From Methylacidiphilales bacterium (lineage in GTDB: Bacteria > Verrucomicrobiota > Verrucomicrobiia > Methylacidiphilales > UBA1321): a stretch of DNA of 64,000 bases. The translations under genes were made by a program, and so were the position numbers. Position 1 is the stretch's first letter. Every line of letters begins with the position of its first letter. Shown one piece after another: positions 37,622-48,471 of the stretch. Location: positions 1 to 64,000 of the forward strand of contig JAJSLK010000011.1 of assembly GCA_021272165.1 (NCBI GenBank). The letters run 5' to 3'. Below the pieces are notes generated by a model. It was not told where the DNA came from. It worked only from the letters and a program-made list of their open reading frames with translations, and searched no databases.

Positions 37622-37750
37622 AGACCGTTTCCAAGAGAGAACCGATGATCTTCTTTCGCTCCTCGGACAAGCTGGGCCAAGCCATGACCAAGCGGGTCAA
37701 AATGGGATCAGGAGAGTTTTGTGAGTCTCCTTGTGAGTCCGGGCTTGCAA
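37622..37750 (-). pseudogene. Integrase C-terminal tail remnant 2
   Basis: Reading the minus strand gives DSQGDSQNSPDPILTRLVMA followed by WPSLSEERKKIIGSLLETV and a TAA stop. It has no start codon and aligns along its length with remnant 1 (NPDLAKIV-AWPALAPALKAAILAIV), so the two are diverged homologous tails in tandem. Its upstream end falls about 25 bp from the tRNA 3' fragment, as expected for an integrase gene that ended at attP and was cut off by recombination or deletion. Confidence 0.5.
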
Positions 37751-37775
37751 GTTGCTGATGTTCCAAGCTTGAATC

Positions 37776-37803
37776 AGAGGTTCGAACCCTGTACCGCGCA
37801 CCC
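37776..37803 (+). other. tRNA 3'-end fragment, putative attachment site
   Basis: The stretch has a T-arm (AGAGG, loop TTCGAAC, CCTGT, one mismatch in the stem) followed by a 7-nt acceptor strand ACCGCGC and a discriminator A. No matching 5' half (GCGCGGT...) or anticodon arm precedes it within 100 bp. A lone tRNA 3' end next to integrase tails is the usual trace of integration into a tRNA gene. It also sits at the change from moderate-GC island to GC-rich backbone. The other att copy must lie left of this window. Confidence 0.55.
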
Positions 37804-37854
37804 GTTCATCGGATGGACGTAAGGCCGTCCCTTTCTTGTTGTGCCGGATGGACC

Positions 37855-39477
37855 ATGCCACGGTGCGGCATGTTTTTGTCATCTGCCTGGAGTCGCTTCG
37901 TTCTGGTGTTTAGCCTGATGGGCATAATGGCCCAGGCCGAGGCGCCACCGGATCCGGCCACCAGCGGCGCACGCGGCCTCTATTTTGCGAAGAAAGCGTA
38001 TGTGCCCGAGCCGCTGCCGACTTTTGCGGAGTCGCGGGACAAGCTGCCGAGCCCGGTGCTCGAGAGCCGGCCCGAGCTGGTGGCGATGTACTGGAAATGC
38101 TGGGAGCTGGCATTCACGCATTTCCGGCAGCCGCGACCGGGCTCGCCCTATGTTTCCAATTATCTCGACGCGGCGTTCAACGGCGACCTGTTCCAGTGGG
38201 ACACCGTTTTCATGATCATGTTCGCCCGCTATGGCAACCGGGTTTTTCCGGCGGTTCAGTCGCTGGATAACTTCTACTGCCGCCAGCACGAGAATGGATA
38301 TATTTGCCGACAGCTCCATCCGGACGGCTCCGATTACTACTTCGACGGGCCGGTCCACACGGTGAATCCGCCACTTTTCAGTTGGGCGGAGGTCGAGGAG
38401 TTTCACCAGAGCGGGGACAAAAGCCGCTTCGCTCGGGTGCTTCCGGCGCTGGAGAAATATGTGGAGTGGCTCAACACCGACGGCGATCCGAGCACATACA
38501 ACGCCGATCCGAACTGGCTGAACCACGGGCGGCGCGCGCCGGGCACGGTGCATCATCTTTACTGGAATACGGGGCTCGGCAGCGGGATGGACAACACCCC
38601 GCGCGGCGGCGACGGCTGGGTGGATATGTCGTGCCAGATGGTGATGCAGTACAACGATCTCGCCATGATGGCCGATGAGCTGGGGCAGGTGGAGAAGGCG
38701 GCGAAGTTTCGCGCGGAGGCCAAGGCGATTGGAGACAGGATCAATCGGTGGTGCTGGAACGAGCAAGATGGTTTTTACTACGACGTGGATAAGGACGGAA
38801 AGCAGTTCAAGGTGAAGACGTCGGGCGGCTTCTGGCCGATGATCGCGGGCATCACGACGAAGGCCCAGTCGGACCGGCTGGTGGCGCATCTTCGCAACGA
38901 GAAGGAATTCTGGCGGGCCATCGTCTTCCCGACGCTGGCGGCGGACGAGAAACATTATCAGCCGGAAGGCGGCTACTGGCATGGCGGGGTGTGGGCGCCG
39001 ACCAACTTCGCGATCATCAAGGGGCTGGAGGCATGCGGCTACGAGGATTTTGCGACCGAGGCGACGGACAAATATCTCAGCGGGATGGCGTCGGTGTTCA
39101 AGGATACGGGCACGGTGTGGGAGAACTACGCGCCGGAGCTGCCGTTGCGGCAGGGGAGGCCCGCGCAGCGCGATTTTGTGGGCTGGACCGGTGACGGGCC
39201 AATTGCGTTACTGATCGAAAATATCCTGGGCTTTCGCAGCGACGGCGTGCGGCACCGGCTGGAGTGGCGGCTGACCCGCACCGATCGCCATGGTATCGAG
39301 CGGCTGCCGGTGGGAGAGGCGACGGTGACGGCGATTTGCGAGGCGCGCGTGGATGCGGCGGCGCCGGCGAAGATCGAGATCATGACTGACAAGCCGGTCG
39401 ATCTCGAGGTGATTAAAGGCGGAACGAAGAAGAGTTTTTCGGTCAATCCCGGCGAGACCACGCTGACGGTTTTATAG
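37855..39477 (+). CDS. Secreted glycoside hydrolase, GH63/trehalase-like (alpha/alpha)6 barrel
   Basis: About 540 residues (535 from the alternative ATG at 37870). A signal peptide is evident (SRFVLVFSLMGIMAQAEA). The body has barrel motifs of the trehalase/GH63 clan: NGDLFQWDTVFMIMFARYG, YIDGPVH-like YYFDGPVHTVNPPLFSWAEVE, WNEQDGFYYDVDKDG, GYWHGGVWAPTNFAIIKGLE and GTVWENYAPE. Substrate is unknown. The base composition is clearly more GC-rich than the island, and the start lies only about 50 bp from the att fragment, so its native promoter was probably displaced by the insertion. Confidence 0.8.
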   Translation: MPRCGMFLSSAWSRFVLVFSLMGIMAQAEAPPDPATSGARGLYFAKKAYVPEPLPTFAESRDKLPSPVLESRPELVAMYWKCWELAFTHFRQPRPGSPYVSNYLDAAFNGDLFQWDTVFMIMFARYGNRVFPAVQSLDNFYCRQHENGYICRQLHPDGSDYYFDGPVHTVNPPLFSWAEVEEFHQSGDKSRFARVLPALEKYVEWLNTDGDPSTYNADPNWLNHGRRAPGTVHHLYWNTGLGSGMDNTPRGGDGWVDMSCQMVMQYNDLAMMADELGQVEKAAKFRAEAKAIGDRINRWCWNEQDGFYYDVDKDGKQFKVKTSGGFWPMIAGITTKAQSDRLVAHLRNEKEFWRAIVFPTLAADEKHYQPEGGYWHGGVWAPTNFAIIKGLEACGYEDFATEATDKYLSGMASVFKDTGTVWENYAPELPLRQGRPAQRDFVGWTGDGPIALLIENILGFRSDGVRHRLEWRLTRTDRHGIERLPVGEATVTAICEARVDAAAPAKIEIMTDKPVDLEVIKGGTKKSFSVNPGETTLTVL

Positions 39478-39515
39478 GGGTCGCGTTGCCGTTCGCCGGG
39501 GTGGCCGCGGGTTTT

Positions 39516-40838
<1,323 letters not shown>

Positions 40839-40850
40839 TTAGATTGAAAG

Positions 40851-40880
40851 CAAGCCCCGGGATCGAAAATCCGGGGCTTG
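40851..40880 (-). terminator. Hairpin terminator of the outer-membrane protein gene
   Basis: A perfect 10-bp stem, CAAGCCCCGG and CCGGGGCTTG, with a 10-nt loop. It lies 20 bp past the stop of the minus-strand outer-membrane protein gene and is followed on that strand by CTTTCAATCT, a weak T-rich tail. It separates that gene from metY. Confidence 0.75.
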
Positions 40881-40899
40881 TGATTGAGCGGTCAGGAGC

Positions 40900-41958
40900 T
40901 CAGAATTCCCACTTGGTGGTGATTCCCCAGACGCCGTTGGCTTCGTGGTTGAGAACATTGCCGAAGTGGCCGTATCCGCCCGCCAGGGTCAGGTTCTTGT
41001 TGACGACGTAGGCGGCGTCAAGCGTCCACCAGTCGCTTTCCACTTTGAAGACATTCCCAATGGCATTGTAGTCGGTGGGCTGCTGTTTGTACTCGCCGGC
41101 GAGCGCGAAGTTATCGGTTAGGAAGACGACAACATTGCCTTCGAAGACGAAGTTGTACTTGTTGGTGAATCCGCCGAGGCCGTCCCAGACGGCTTCGGTT
41201 GCGCGTCCGCCCGCCTCGAGCAGGACGGGTCGCGGGAGTCCCTTGATGAGTTTGGAGGCGTAGAGGGTGAAGTCGGTGCCGTTGTCTTTTTTGATGCCGG
41301 TGAGCGAGTAGAGAGCGCCGCCGAGTTCCTTGTTAACGGTGGCGATGCCGTCATTGTACTTGTAGTGGACGCCGAAGGTGACGGCGGGCAGCCAATTTTG
41401 CCCGAATTCATTTTCCTCCAGAAGCTGGAAGCGGAGATTGGCGTTGTGCACCTGGACTTCGTGGGTGGAAATGCCAAGGACTTGCGGCAGATCGCCGAGG
41501 CCGAGGCGGTTCCAGCCATAGCCGATCTCAATCCGCTTATAGGGCGATTCAGTGATGGTCAGGGCCTCGAGATTCATTTGATGGCCCAAATCGATGTAGG
41601 CAAATCCGGTGGCGGGCCGGCCGACGGGCTCGCCATTGCGGGGCGGGTTGACGATATAGGCGGAAAGGGTGGAGAAAATACCGCCATTACCTTCAATCTG
41701 GTGCAGAGGAAGCGGCGGAGGTTTTCCCGTGTTGTCCGCGGCGGGCGGGGTAATTTCCTTAAGGTCCTTGGAATCCTGGGTGTTCTTGGCGACCTGGGGA
41801 TCTTTGGCCTTCTTCGCTTTTTCGGCTTTTTGGGCTGGCTGGGTGTCCTGAGTGTCCTGGGCCGGTGAGGGCGGGGCGAAGAGGAGGAGAGCCGCGAGCG
41901 GGATGAGGAGATGAATGGACTTTGGTTTTACGGGTTTATGATGGATGTGTTGTTTCAT
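40900..41958 (-). CDS. DUF3034-like outer-membrane protein
   Basis: 352 residues from the ATG at 41958, chosen because AAGGAAAG precedes it. A signal peptide (SIHLLIPLAALLLFAPPSPAQ) is followed by a Lys/Ala/Asp-rich linker, then repeated amphipathic beta strands ending in the aromatic C-terminal residue (WGITTKWEF), as in outer-membrane beta barrels. The pattern with GFAYIDLGHQMNLEALTITES and GGYGHFGNVLNHEANGVWGI resembles the DUF3034 family. Function unknown. A longer frame to 42225 only reads antiframe over the cysK remnant. Confidence 0.8.
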   Translation of the reverse strand: MKQHIHHKPVKPKSIHLLIPLAALLLFAPPSPAQDTQDTQPAQKAEKAKKAKDPQVAKNTQDSKDLKEITPPAADNTGKPPPLPLHQIEGNGGIFSTLSAYIVNPPRNGEPVGRPATGFAYIDLGHQMNLEALTITESPYKRIEIGYGWNRLGLGDLPQVLGISTHEVQVHNANLRFQLLEENEFGQNWLPAVTFGVHYKYNDGIATVNKELGGALYSLTGIKKDNGTDFTLYASKLIKGLPRPVLLEAGGRATEAVWDGLGGFTNKYNFVFEGNVVVFLTDNFALAGEYKQQPTDYNAIGNVFKVESDWWTLDAAYVVNKNLTLAGGYGHFGNVLNHEANGVWGITTKWEF

Positions 41959-42001
41959 TATTCTTTCCTTGGTGATGAGGGGTTGATCAAAGTTTTGTGG
42001 G

Positions 42002-42298
42002 TCAGGAAACCTGTTTCCGGGCCTCTTCGGCCAGAGGGGTGGAGAGATAGCGTTCGCCGGTGCTGCAGCCGATGGTGACGATGAGCTTCCCCTTGTTTTC
42101 AGGGCGGCGGGCGATCTGAAGAGCGGCCCAGACATTGGCGCCAGTGGAGATTCCGGCAAGGATGCCTTCCTCCACGGCCAGACGGCGGGCGGTCTTGATG
42201 GCGTCTTCATTGCTGGCCGGGGCATCGCCCGTAATGCGGTCGAGTTTGATTAAAGGGGTTCGACCTACGGTGGAAATGATGTCGGTAAAGATGGGCAT
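42002..42298 (-). pseudogene. cysK: cysK remnant with in-frame internal deletion
   Basis: 98 residues where about 310 are expected. Residues 1-27 ([20 protein letters not shown]) match the CysK N-terminus, and from about residue 29 the sequence jumps straight to the C-terminal part ([20 protein letters not shown], then [15 protein letters not shown]). Roughly 200 residues are gone, including the PLP lysine and the substrate loop TSGNTG. The frame is kept, so a short protein could be made, but it cannot be a cysteine synthase. It lies 43 bp before the outer-membrane protein and probably carries its promoter. Confidence 0.85.
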
Positions 42299-42318
42299 GA
42301 TGGTTTATGCGTTGAGAA

Positions 42319-42352
42319 CAGGCTTATAAAATCCCTATCGAATTTATCGACT
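42319..42352 (-). promoter_or_regulatory. Possible Rrf2-type operator before the cysK remnant
   Basis: On the minus strand an imperfect inverted element, AGTCGATAAATTCGATAG, is followed by TTTTATAA, 21-54 nt upstream of the cysK remnant start. Rrf2 regulators such as CymR control cysK in some bacteria through A/T-rich inverted repeats of this size. This is a resemblance only; the site may be just a promoter. Confidence 0.25.
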
Positions 42353-42375
42353 ATAAGAAAAGCGCACGGCTCGCG

Positions 42376-42429
42376 CTCGCCATGCCTTGGCGAGAATTCG
42401 ACGATAATTGGCGTCACAAATTGACGCCA
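42376..42429. other. Two adjacent perfect hairpins
   Basis: CTCGCCA-N5-TGGCGAG region at 42376-42394 (short one-base slack) and TGGCGTCA-CAAAT-TGACGCCA at 42409-42429. They lie between the 3' end of the hybrid kinase gene at 42458 and the cysK remnant, both on the minus strand. No T tract follows, so they may be weak terminators or RNA-stabilising hairpins. Confidence 0.45.
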
Positions 42430-42457
42430 GAAGGCCGGCGCCGCATTTCCGCAGAGC

Positions 42458-45106
42458 TTATTTTTTATCCGGCGAACCGAGCATTTCGCGGATGCGCCGG
42501 GAAAGATCGGAAGGGGTGTAGGGCTTGTGGAGGAGGTTGACGCCGGGGTCGAGCGCGCCTTGGTGGACGATGGCGTTTTCGGTGAAGGCGGAGGTGAAGA
42601 GGACCTTGATCCCGGGCTGGAAGACCTGGATGAGTTCGGCGAGGTCCTTGCCGTTGGTCTGAGGCATAATGACGTCAGTGAAGAGAAGATGGATGCGTTT
42701 TTCCTCCTGCTGTTTGGCGACTTTAAGCGCTTCGGTGCCGTTGGAGGCGGAAAGAACATCGTAGCCGAGACGCCGGAGGAGCTGGCCGGCCATGCCGAGG
42801 AGTGCGGGGTCGTCCTCGACGAGGAGAATGGTTTCGGTTCCGCGCGGAAGGGGAGATTCAGCCGGTGGTGACGAAGATTCCACGGCAATTGATTCGGCCG
42901 GGTATTGCGGCAGATAAATTTTGAACGTCGTGCCGCGGCTGACCTCGCTGTAGACGCTGATGTGGCCGCCACTTTGCTTGACGATGCCATAGCAGGTGGC
43001 GAGGCCGAGGCCGGTGCCCTGGCCGATTTCCTTGGTGGAGAAGAAGGGCTCGAAAATGCGAGTGCAGACGGCCTTGGTCATGCCCGCGCCCGTGTCGGTG
43101 ATGGCGAGGACGGCATAAGGGCCTGGTTTGAGTTCGCGGTAGCTGGCGGCCTTCTCGTCGCTGATGAGGAGATGAGCCGTTTCGAGCGTGAGCATTCCTC
43201 CGCCGGGCATGGCGTCGCCGGCATTGAGGGCCATGTTCATGATAACCTGCTCGATCTGCCCGGCGTCGACTCGCACGGGATTGAGGCCGGGCGTGGGCAT
43301 GACACGGACGTCGATATGGGGCCCGAGAAGATGGCGGACCATCGGCTCGATGTCGGTGATGATTTTGTTGAGATCGAGAATACGGAGCTGGAGGATTTGC
43401 CGGCGGCCATAGGCAAGGAGTTGGCGGGTGAGGCCGGCGGCGCGTTCGGCGGCCCGGCGGATTTCGGCGGCGCTGGAGGAGTGGGGATGGCCGGACGGGA
43501 GATCGTCAAGGAGCAGTTCGCTCTGGCCGATGATGGCGGTGAGGATGCTATTGAATTCGTGTGCGACGCCGCCGGCCAGCTTGCCGACGGTCTCCATCTT
43601 TTGCGACTGGAGAAGCTGGGCCTCAAGCCGTCTGCGCTCGGTGATGTCGGTGAAGATGACGACGGCGCCGGCAAGCTGGCCGTTCTGGTCATGAACAGGG
43701 GTGCAGGTGTATTCGACGGAGAAGCAGGTGCCGTCCTTGCGCCAGAAGGTGTCACTGGGCACAGTGCGGGTCTGGCCGTCGCGGAGACTGACATGGACGG
43801 GACATTCCTCGACGGGATAGGCGGTGCCGTCCCGGCGCGTATGATGGATGGTGGCGTGAGAAGGCAGGCCGATGAGCTCATGAACCTCGTAACCGAGCAT
43901 CCGGGCGGAGGCGGGGTTCTCGTATTTGATGCGACCATCGGGACCGACCCAGTGGATGCCTTCGCCGATGGAATTGAGAATAAGGCTATGCTCATTGCGA
44001 AGTTTTTCCAGGGCTGCTTCCGCCTGCTTGCGGGCATCTATATCGCGCCCGACTCCGTAGAAGACCATTTCGTCTGACGAGGCAACGGAATTGAACTGGA
44101 GCCACTTGTAGGAGCCGTCCTTGCAGCGGCAACGGGTTTCCACGCCGAGATTTCGGCCTTCCGCGCGGCAGCGTTCCATGGCGGTGATGAGACGGGAAAC
44201 GTCATCGGGATGAGCGAAATCGAGAAACGGCCGGGAGAGAAGTTCCGCGGTGGAAAAGCCCAGGATGACTTCAAAGGCGGAATTGACCTGTTTGAGAAAG
44301 CCGTCGTATCCGAAGATGAAGATCAGATCAGGCGAAAGCATGAACATGCGGTCGATCTGGCGGGTTGCTTCCTGCCGCAGGCGCATTTCGGTTTTGAGCT
44401 TTTCGTTGTCTTGCCGCAGGAGATTGGTGATGGCGATCAGGCGGAAGGCGGTCCAGACAATGACCAGGAGGGTAATGGCGGCCAGGAAATCGATGGCCAG
44501 TTTGATTTCGCGGATGAGCTGGGTTGTTTGGGTCAGGGTATCATTTTGTTCGGCCGAAGCATTGGCCTGAAGCTGGACAATGACAGCCTGAAACTGGTCA
44601 AAAGCAGGGACAAGTTGGGTCAGCGCCAGATGAGTGCCCGCGGATTTCTGGTTGGCGCGGCTAAAGGCCATAACCTGTTCGTAAATGCTTTCGTAATGCT
44701 CGAAAGCGGCCCTCAAATTGCGAGCGATCTGATTTTCGGTCGGTGAATCGGCCTGAATGCGATAATTCTCGATCTTGGCATCGGTCGAGGCGTCGATTGT
44801 CGAGATGAATTCTTCCAGTCTTTTCATTCCTCGAGCATCGGGGGTGAGAAGATGTTGAAACGCGCTGGCATGATCGAGCCGGAGGTTGGCTGAGATATCA
44901 TTGGAAAGGCTCAATTGCCCGGTGATCTCGAGAGATTCCTGGTGGAACCGCTGGTCAATGGCGCGCAGGCCGACAAAAGAGAAGGAGCCGATGGCGGTGA
45001 GGAAGGCACAGAGGATGCCGGTGGTCAGCAGGACTTGGCGCAGAACCGACTTCGGGCGCGGGGCAGAGCGGGATGACGACGGTACGAGGGGCGTCGAAGT
45101 TTTCAC
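42458..45106 (-). CDS. Membrane hybrid histidine kinase (two PAS, HisKA, HATPase, receiver)
   Basis: 882 residues from a GTG at 45106. Order: membrane helix 1 (about 23-48), periplasmic four-helix-bundle-like sensor with many Ala/Gln helices, membrane helix 2 (about 205-225), PAS (about 255-365), PAS (about 370-495), dimerisation helix with the phosphoacceptor His in GGVAHEFNS, HATPase with NAGDAMPGGG, DTGAGM and GTGLGLATCYGIVKQ, and a receiver with the Asp in LLFTDVIMP. Signal unknown. No response regulator is adjacent, so output probably passes through the receiver to a separate phosphotransfer protein. Divergent from a second hybrid kinase. Confidence 0.93.
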   Translation of the reverse strand: MKTSTPLVPSSSRSAPRPKSVLRQVLLTTGILCAFLTAIGSFSFVGLRAIDQRFHQESLEITGQLSLSNDISANLRLDHASAFQHLLTPDARGMKRLEEFISTIDASTDAKIENYRIQADSPTENQIARNLRAAFEHYESIYEQVMAFSRANQKSAGTHLALTQLVPAFDQFQAVIVQLQANASAEQNDTLTQTTQLIREIKLAIDFLAAITLLVIVWTAFRLIAITNLLRQDNEKLKTEMRLRQEATRQIDRMFMLSPDLIFIFGYDGFLKQVNSAFEVILGFSTAELLSRPFLDFAHPDDVSRLITAMERCRAEGRNLGVETRCRCKDGSYKWLQFNSVASSDEMVFYGVGRDIDARKQAEAALEKLRNEHSLILNSIGEGIHWVGPDGRIKYENPASARMLGYEVHELIGLPSHATIHHTRRDGTAYPVEECPVHVSLRDGQTRTVPSDTFWRKDGTCFSVEYTCTPVHDQNGQLAGAVVIFTDITERRRLEAQLLQSQKMETVGKLAGGVAHEFNSILTAIIGQSELLLDDLPSGHPHSSSAAEIRRAAERAAGLTRQLLAYGRRQILQLRILDLNKIITDIEPMVRHLLGPHIDVRVMPTPGLNPVRVDAGQIEQVIMNMALNAGDAMPGGGMLTLETAHLLISDEKAASYRELKPGPYAVLAITDTGAGMTKAVCTRIFEPFFSTKEIGQGTGLGLATCYGIVKQSGGHISVYSEVSRGTTFKIYLPQYPAESIAVESSSPPAESPLPRGTETILLVEDDPALLGMAGQLLRRLGYDVLSASNGTEALKVAKQQEEKRIHLLFTDVIMPQTNGKDLAELIQVFQPGIKVLFTSAFTENAIVHQGALDPGVNLLHKPYTPSDLSRRIREMLGSPDKK

Positions 45107-45625
45107 GAAATTTGGGAAGGAGATTAGGCCGGTTTGGCGGTGACCTCGTTCAGAAGCTCACGTGGAAAAAGAGTTACGGCTGAGGCTAATGGTGAGGCAC
45201 TCAAGCCAATATGGATGCTGGTCGCAGAGGAGGGCAGGGTTTGGGGTGGACGGCGAGAAGCCCCTTTACCGCCTGGCGCAGAGCAAAATACCGATTTCGC
45301 CAATCAACTTGTCGGGAGTGGGCCCTCATTTTCGTGATTATCGGTAGGGGAGGAGAAAATATAAGAAACCACGGCATATCGGAAATTTTTAAATTGGAAT
45401 AAAATACTTTATAAAATAATAAATCATATGAGATAACTTAATAAGATCATTGACTGTAAATTATTAATTATTACTTGAAAACATAAGTCTCTTGCTTAGC
45501 TTGGAAATACCACAAGATCGGTGGGTGTTTACTCGAAGTTCAGCCCAAGGAACGGAAAATTTCTTAATCATAGTGGGTTCAGGACGATAAATAAGAAGCA
45601 GTAGATTGGCGTGAGGAATCTCAAG
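45107..45625. other. AT-rich intergenic region between divergent kinases
   Basis: About 500 bp without a credible gene. Positions 45355-45500 are very AT-rich for this GC-rich backbone, with runs such as TTATAAAATAATAAATCATA and TAAATTATTAATTATTACTT. It may be a bent promoter region or a remnant of foreign DNA. GAGGA at 45613-45617 is the likely ribosome binding site for the plus-strand kinase. Confidence 0.5.
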
Positions 45626-48319
45626 ATGAAAAAAGGATCTCCCCGGACGCCAAAATCAAACTCCCCGAAGCCAGCCACTGAGCAGCAGCTTGAAGGCATC
45701 ATTGCCAATGCAATGGATGCCATTATTACGGTCGATTCATCAGAAAGGATCACGATCTTCAATCACGCGGCGGAGCGAATGTTTGGGTGTCCAGCGAAGG
45801 AGGCGATCGGGACAAAGTTGAATCGTTTTGTCCCGAGCCGCTTTCGCGAAGGGCATTCAGAGCACATCAAAAAATTTGGAGAAATGAAACAAATGCCTCG
45901 CGCCATGGGGGGATTACGGTCGGTCAGCGGTCTGCGAGTCAACGGAGAGGAATTTCCGGTGGAGGCATCGATTTCCCACTATGAGGCGGACGGGGAAAAA
46001 TCATTCACGGTGATTTTGCGCGAGATCTCCGAGAGAGTGAAGGCGGATGCGACGATCCGGCGGTTCGCCACCATCGTCCAGAATTCAGAGGATGCGATTA
46101 TCAGCAAGACGTTGGAGGGAGTCATCACGAGTTGGAACCCGGCGGCAGAGCGGATGTTCGGCTACACCGGGGCGGAGGCGATCGGCCAGCCGATTACGCT
46201 TATTTTCCCACCCGAACAATACGACGAAGAGACCGAGTTGCTGGCGAAGATCGGCCGGGGCGAATTCGTGCACCATTATGAAACGGTGCGCGTCCGCAAA
46301 GACGGCACCAAGCTCAATGTTTCAGCCACGATCTCGCCATTGAAGGACGGGACGGGGAAGATCATTGGTGCGTCGAAAATCCTGCGGGACATCACAGAAC
46401 AAAAGAAGGCGGAAGAACAGTTGAGGCTGCTGCGGAGTTGCATTGCGAATATCAACGATATCGTGGTGGTGGTGGAAGCGGAGCCGCTGAGGGGGAAGGG
46501 CCCGAAGATTGTTTTCGTAAACGAGGCGTTGGAGCGGTTGACGGGCTATACGCCGAGCGAGACGATCGGGACGCATGTGCACAGTTTTTTGAGCAGCGGC
46601 AAGACCGATCCCAAAATTCACGATGAGATCCGGGCGGCCCTGGCAAAGCGAAAACCGATCCGGAGGCAGATCTACAGCCAGGGGCTGAACGGTAAGGAAT
46701 ACTGCATGGATGTGGAAATCAGCCCGGTTTATGACGCGAAGGGCCGATGCACCCATTTCGTGGGTATTCACCGCGATGTGACGGAGTTCAAGCGGATCCT
46801 GCAACAGACGCAGGAGCAGGCGGCCTTGTTAAACCAGACACAGGACGCGATTTTGGTGCGGGATCTGGGCGGGCGGATTCTATTCTGGAACAAGGCGGCG
46901 GAACGGATCTACGGCTGGACGGTGGAGGAGGCCTTGGGCAACAACGTTGCGGAGTTGGTCAATCTCGACCTGGTCAAGTTCCAGGAGGCGAACGCGACGG
47001 TCATTGAGTTGGGTGAATGGTCGGGAGAATTGCGGCATATCAGCAAGAACCGCCGGGAATTGATCATTGAGGCGCGGTGGTCGGTATTGCGCGATAGCGA
47101 GGGAAATCCGACCTCGGTGCTGGCGGTGAATACCGACGTGACGGAGAAGCGAAAGATCGAGACGCAGTTCATGCGGGCGCAACGGATGGAGAGCATCGGC
47201 ATACTAGCCGGGGGGATCGCGCACGACTTGAACAATATCCTGGCGCCGATCGTCCTTTCGCTCGATATGCTGAAGGAACGTCTGAGTGATCCAGAGAGCA
47301 AGCTGATCCTGGAGACGATCGAGATGAGCGCTCGGCGTGGCACGGAGATCGTCCGGCAGGTGCTTTCCTTCGCGCGTGGAATGGACGGCGACCGGATCGA
47401 AATCCAGCCGAAATATCTGATGAAGGATCTGGAGCGGATCGTGAAAGACACGTTCCCGAAAGACATCCGGTTGCAACTGATCCTGCCGGAACAGAGCTGG
47501 ACGGTCCGGGGCGATCCAACGCAAATTCACCAGATTTTGCTGAACCTTTGCGTAAATGCCCGGGACGCGATGCAGAATGGGGGCGCGCTGACGGTTTCGG
47601 CCGACAACCGGGTGCTGGATGAGCAATACGTGGCGATGAACATCGACGCGAAGGCGGGGCCCTACGTGGTGTTGTCGGTGACGGACAGCGGTTGCGGTAT
47701 TCCGCCGGAGAATCTCGAGAAGATTTTTGAGCCGTTCTTCACGACAAAGGAAATCGGGAAGGGGACAGGTCTGGGGTTGTCGACGGTGATGGCCATCGTG
47801 AAAAGCCACCACGGCTTCATTAACGTCTACAGCGAACCGAACGTCGGCACGACGTTCAAGATTTATCTGCCCGCGGCGAGCACGGTAACGGAATCGGGTG
47901 AGGATGTTTCACTGGTGGCCGATTTGCCGCGGGGCAACGGCGAGACGGTACTCATTGTTGATGATGAGGCGGCCATACTTGTTATTACCGGTCAAACGCT
48001 GGAGGCGTTTGGTTATCGCATTCTGAAAGCGGGCAATGGGGCGGAAGCGGTGGCGATATATGCCCAGCACCAGAAAGAAATCGACGTTGTGCTGACGGAC
48101 ATGGCGATGCCGGTGATGGATGGTGCGGCGACGATCTACGCCTTATTGCGGATCAATCCGAATTTGAAGATCATTGCAGCCAGCGGTCTCTACGCCAATG
48201 GCGGGGTGATGAAGGCAACGAATGCAGGTGTGAAGCATTTCATCACCAAGCCTTACACGGCGTCAATTTTGTTGGCGACGCTACGCGATATCCTCCAGGA
48301 AAGCCGAATGGATAAATGA
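45626..48319 (+). CDS. Cytoplasmic hybrid histidine kinase (four PAS, HisKA, HATPase, receiver)
   Basis: 897 residues from the ATG at 45626, preferred over a GTG at 45611 because GAGGA lies 8 nt upstream. Four PAS domains in tandem: about 20-135 ([20 protein letters not shown]), 145-265 ([20 protein letters not shown]), 270-395 and 400-520 ([20 protein letters not shown]). Then HisKA with GGIAHDLNN, HATPase with [10 protein letters not shown] and [15 protein letters not shown], and a receiver with VVLTDMAMP. No membrane helix, so it senses something inside the cell. It shares the same core organisation as the divergent kinase; the two may have arisen by duplication. Confidence 0.93.
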   Translation: MKKGSPRTPKSNSPKPATEQQLEGIIANAMDAIITVDSSERITIFNHAAERMFGCPAKEAIGTKLNRFVPSRFREGHSEHIKKFGEMKQMPRAMGGLRSVSGLRVNGEEFPVEASISHYEADGEKSFTVILREISERVKADATIRRFATIVQNSEDAIISKTLEGVITSWNPAAERMFGYTGAEAIGQPITLIFPPEQYDEETELLAKIGRGEFVHHYETVRVRKDGTKLNVSATISPLKDGTGKIIGASKILRDITEQKKAEEQLRLLRSCIANINDIVVVVEAEPLRGKGPKIVFVNEALERLTGYTPSETIGTHVHSFLSSGKTDPKIHDEIRAALAKRKPIRRQIYSQGLNGKEYCMDVEISPVYDAKGRCTHFVGIHRDVTEFKRILQQTQEQAALLNQTQDAILVRDLGGRILFWNKAAERIYGWTVEEALGNNVAELVNLDLVKFQEANATVIELGEWSGELRHISKNRRELIIEARWSVLRDSEGNPTSVLAVNTDVTEKRKIETQFMRAQRMESIGILAGGIAHDLNNILAPIVLSLDMLKERLSDPESKLILETIEMSARRGTEIVRQVLSFARGMDGDRIEIQPKYLMKDLERIVKDTFPKDIRLQLILPEQSWTVRGDPTQIHQILLNLCVNARDAMQNGGALTVSADNRVLDEQYVAMNIDAKAGPYVVLSVTDSGCGIPPENLEKIFEPFFTTKEIGKGTGLGLSTVMAIVKSHHGFINVYSEPNVGTTFKIYLPAASTVTESGEDVSLVADLPRGNGETVLIVDDEAAILVITGQTLEAFGYRILKAGNGAEAVAIYAQHQKEIDVVLTDMAMPVMDGAATIYALLRINPNLKIIAASGLYANGGVMKATNAGVKHFITKPYTASILLATLRDILQESRMDK

Positions 48320-48471
48320 GGCGAACCTTTGCGAAATAACGGTGCCATACGGAAGGCATAAGCTGGAATGCCCCGGCATGGCATCTGCTTTTTTGATAGG
48401 GTTTGCTTCATTGAATCAATTCACTACGCTTTCGGCTAAAGTTCACATTTTAAAATACGCATCCGCTTTTC

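Noticed and set aside
41959-42225. N-terminal extension of the outer-membrane protein
   Set aside because: The extension overlaps the cysK remnant out of frame; a good ribosome binding site and signal peptide support the ATG at 41958.
42905-44077. Plus-strand open frame of 390 codons opposite the membrane kinase
   Set aside because: Antisense shadow; the HisKA, HATPase and PAS motifs read on the minus strand.
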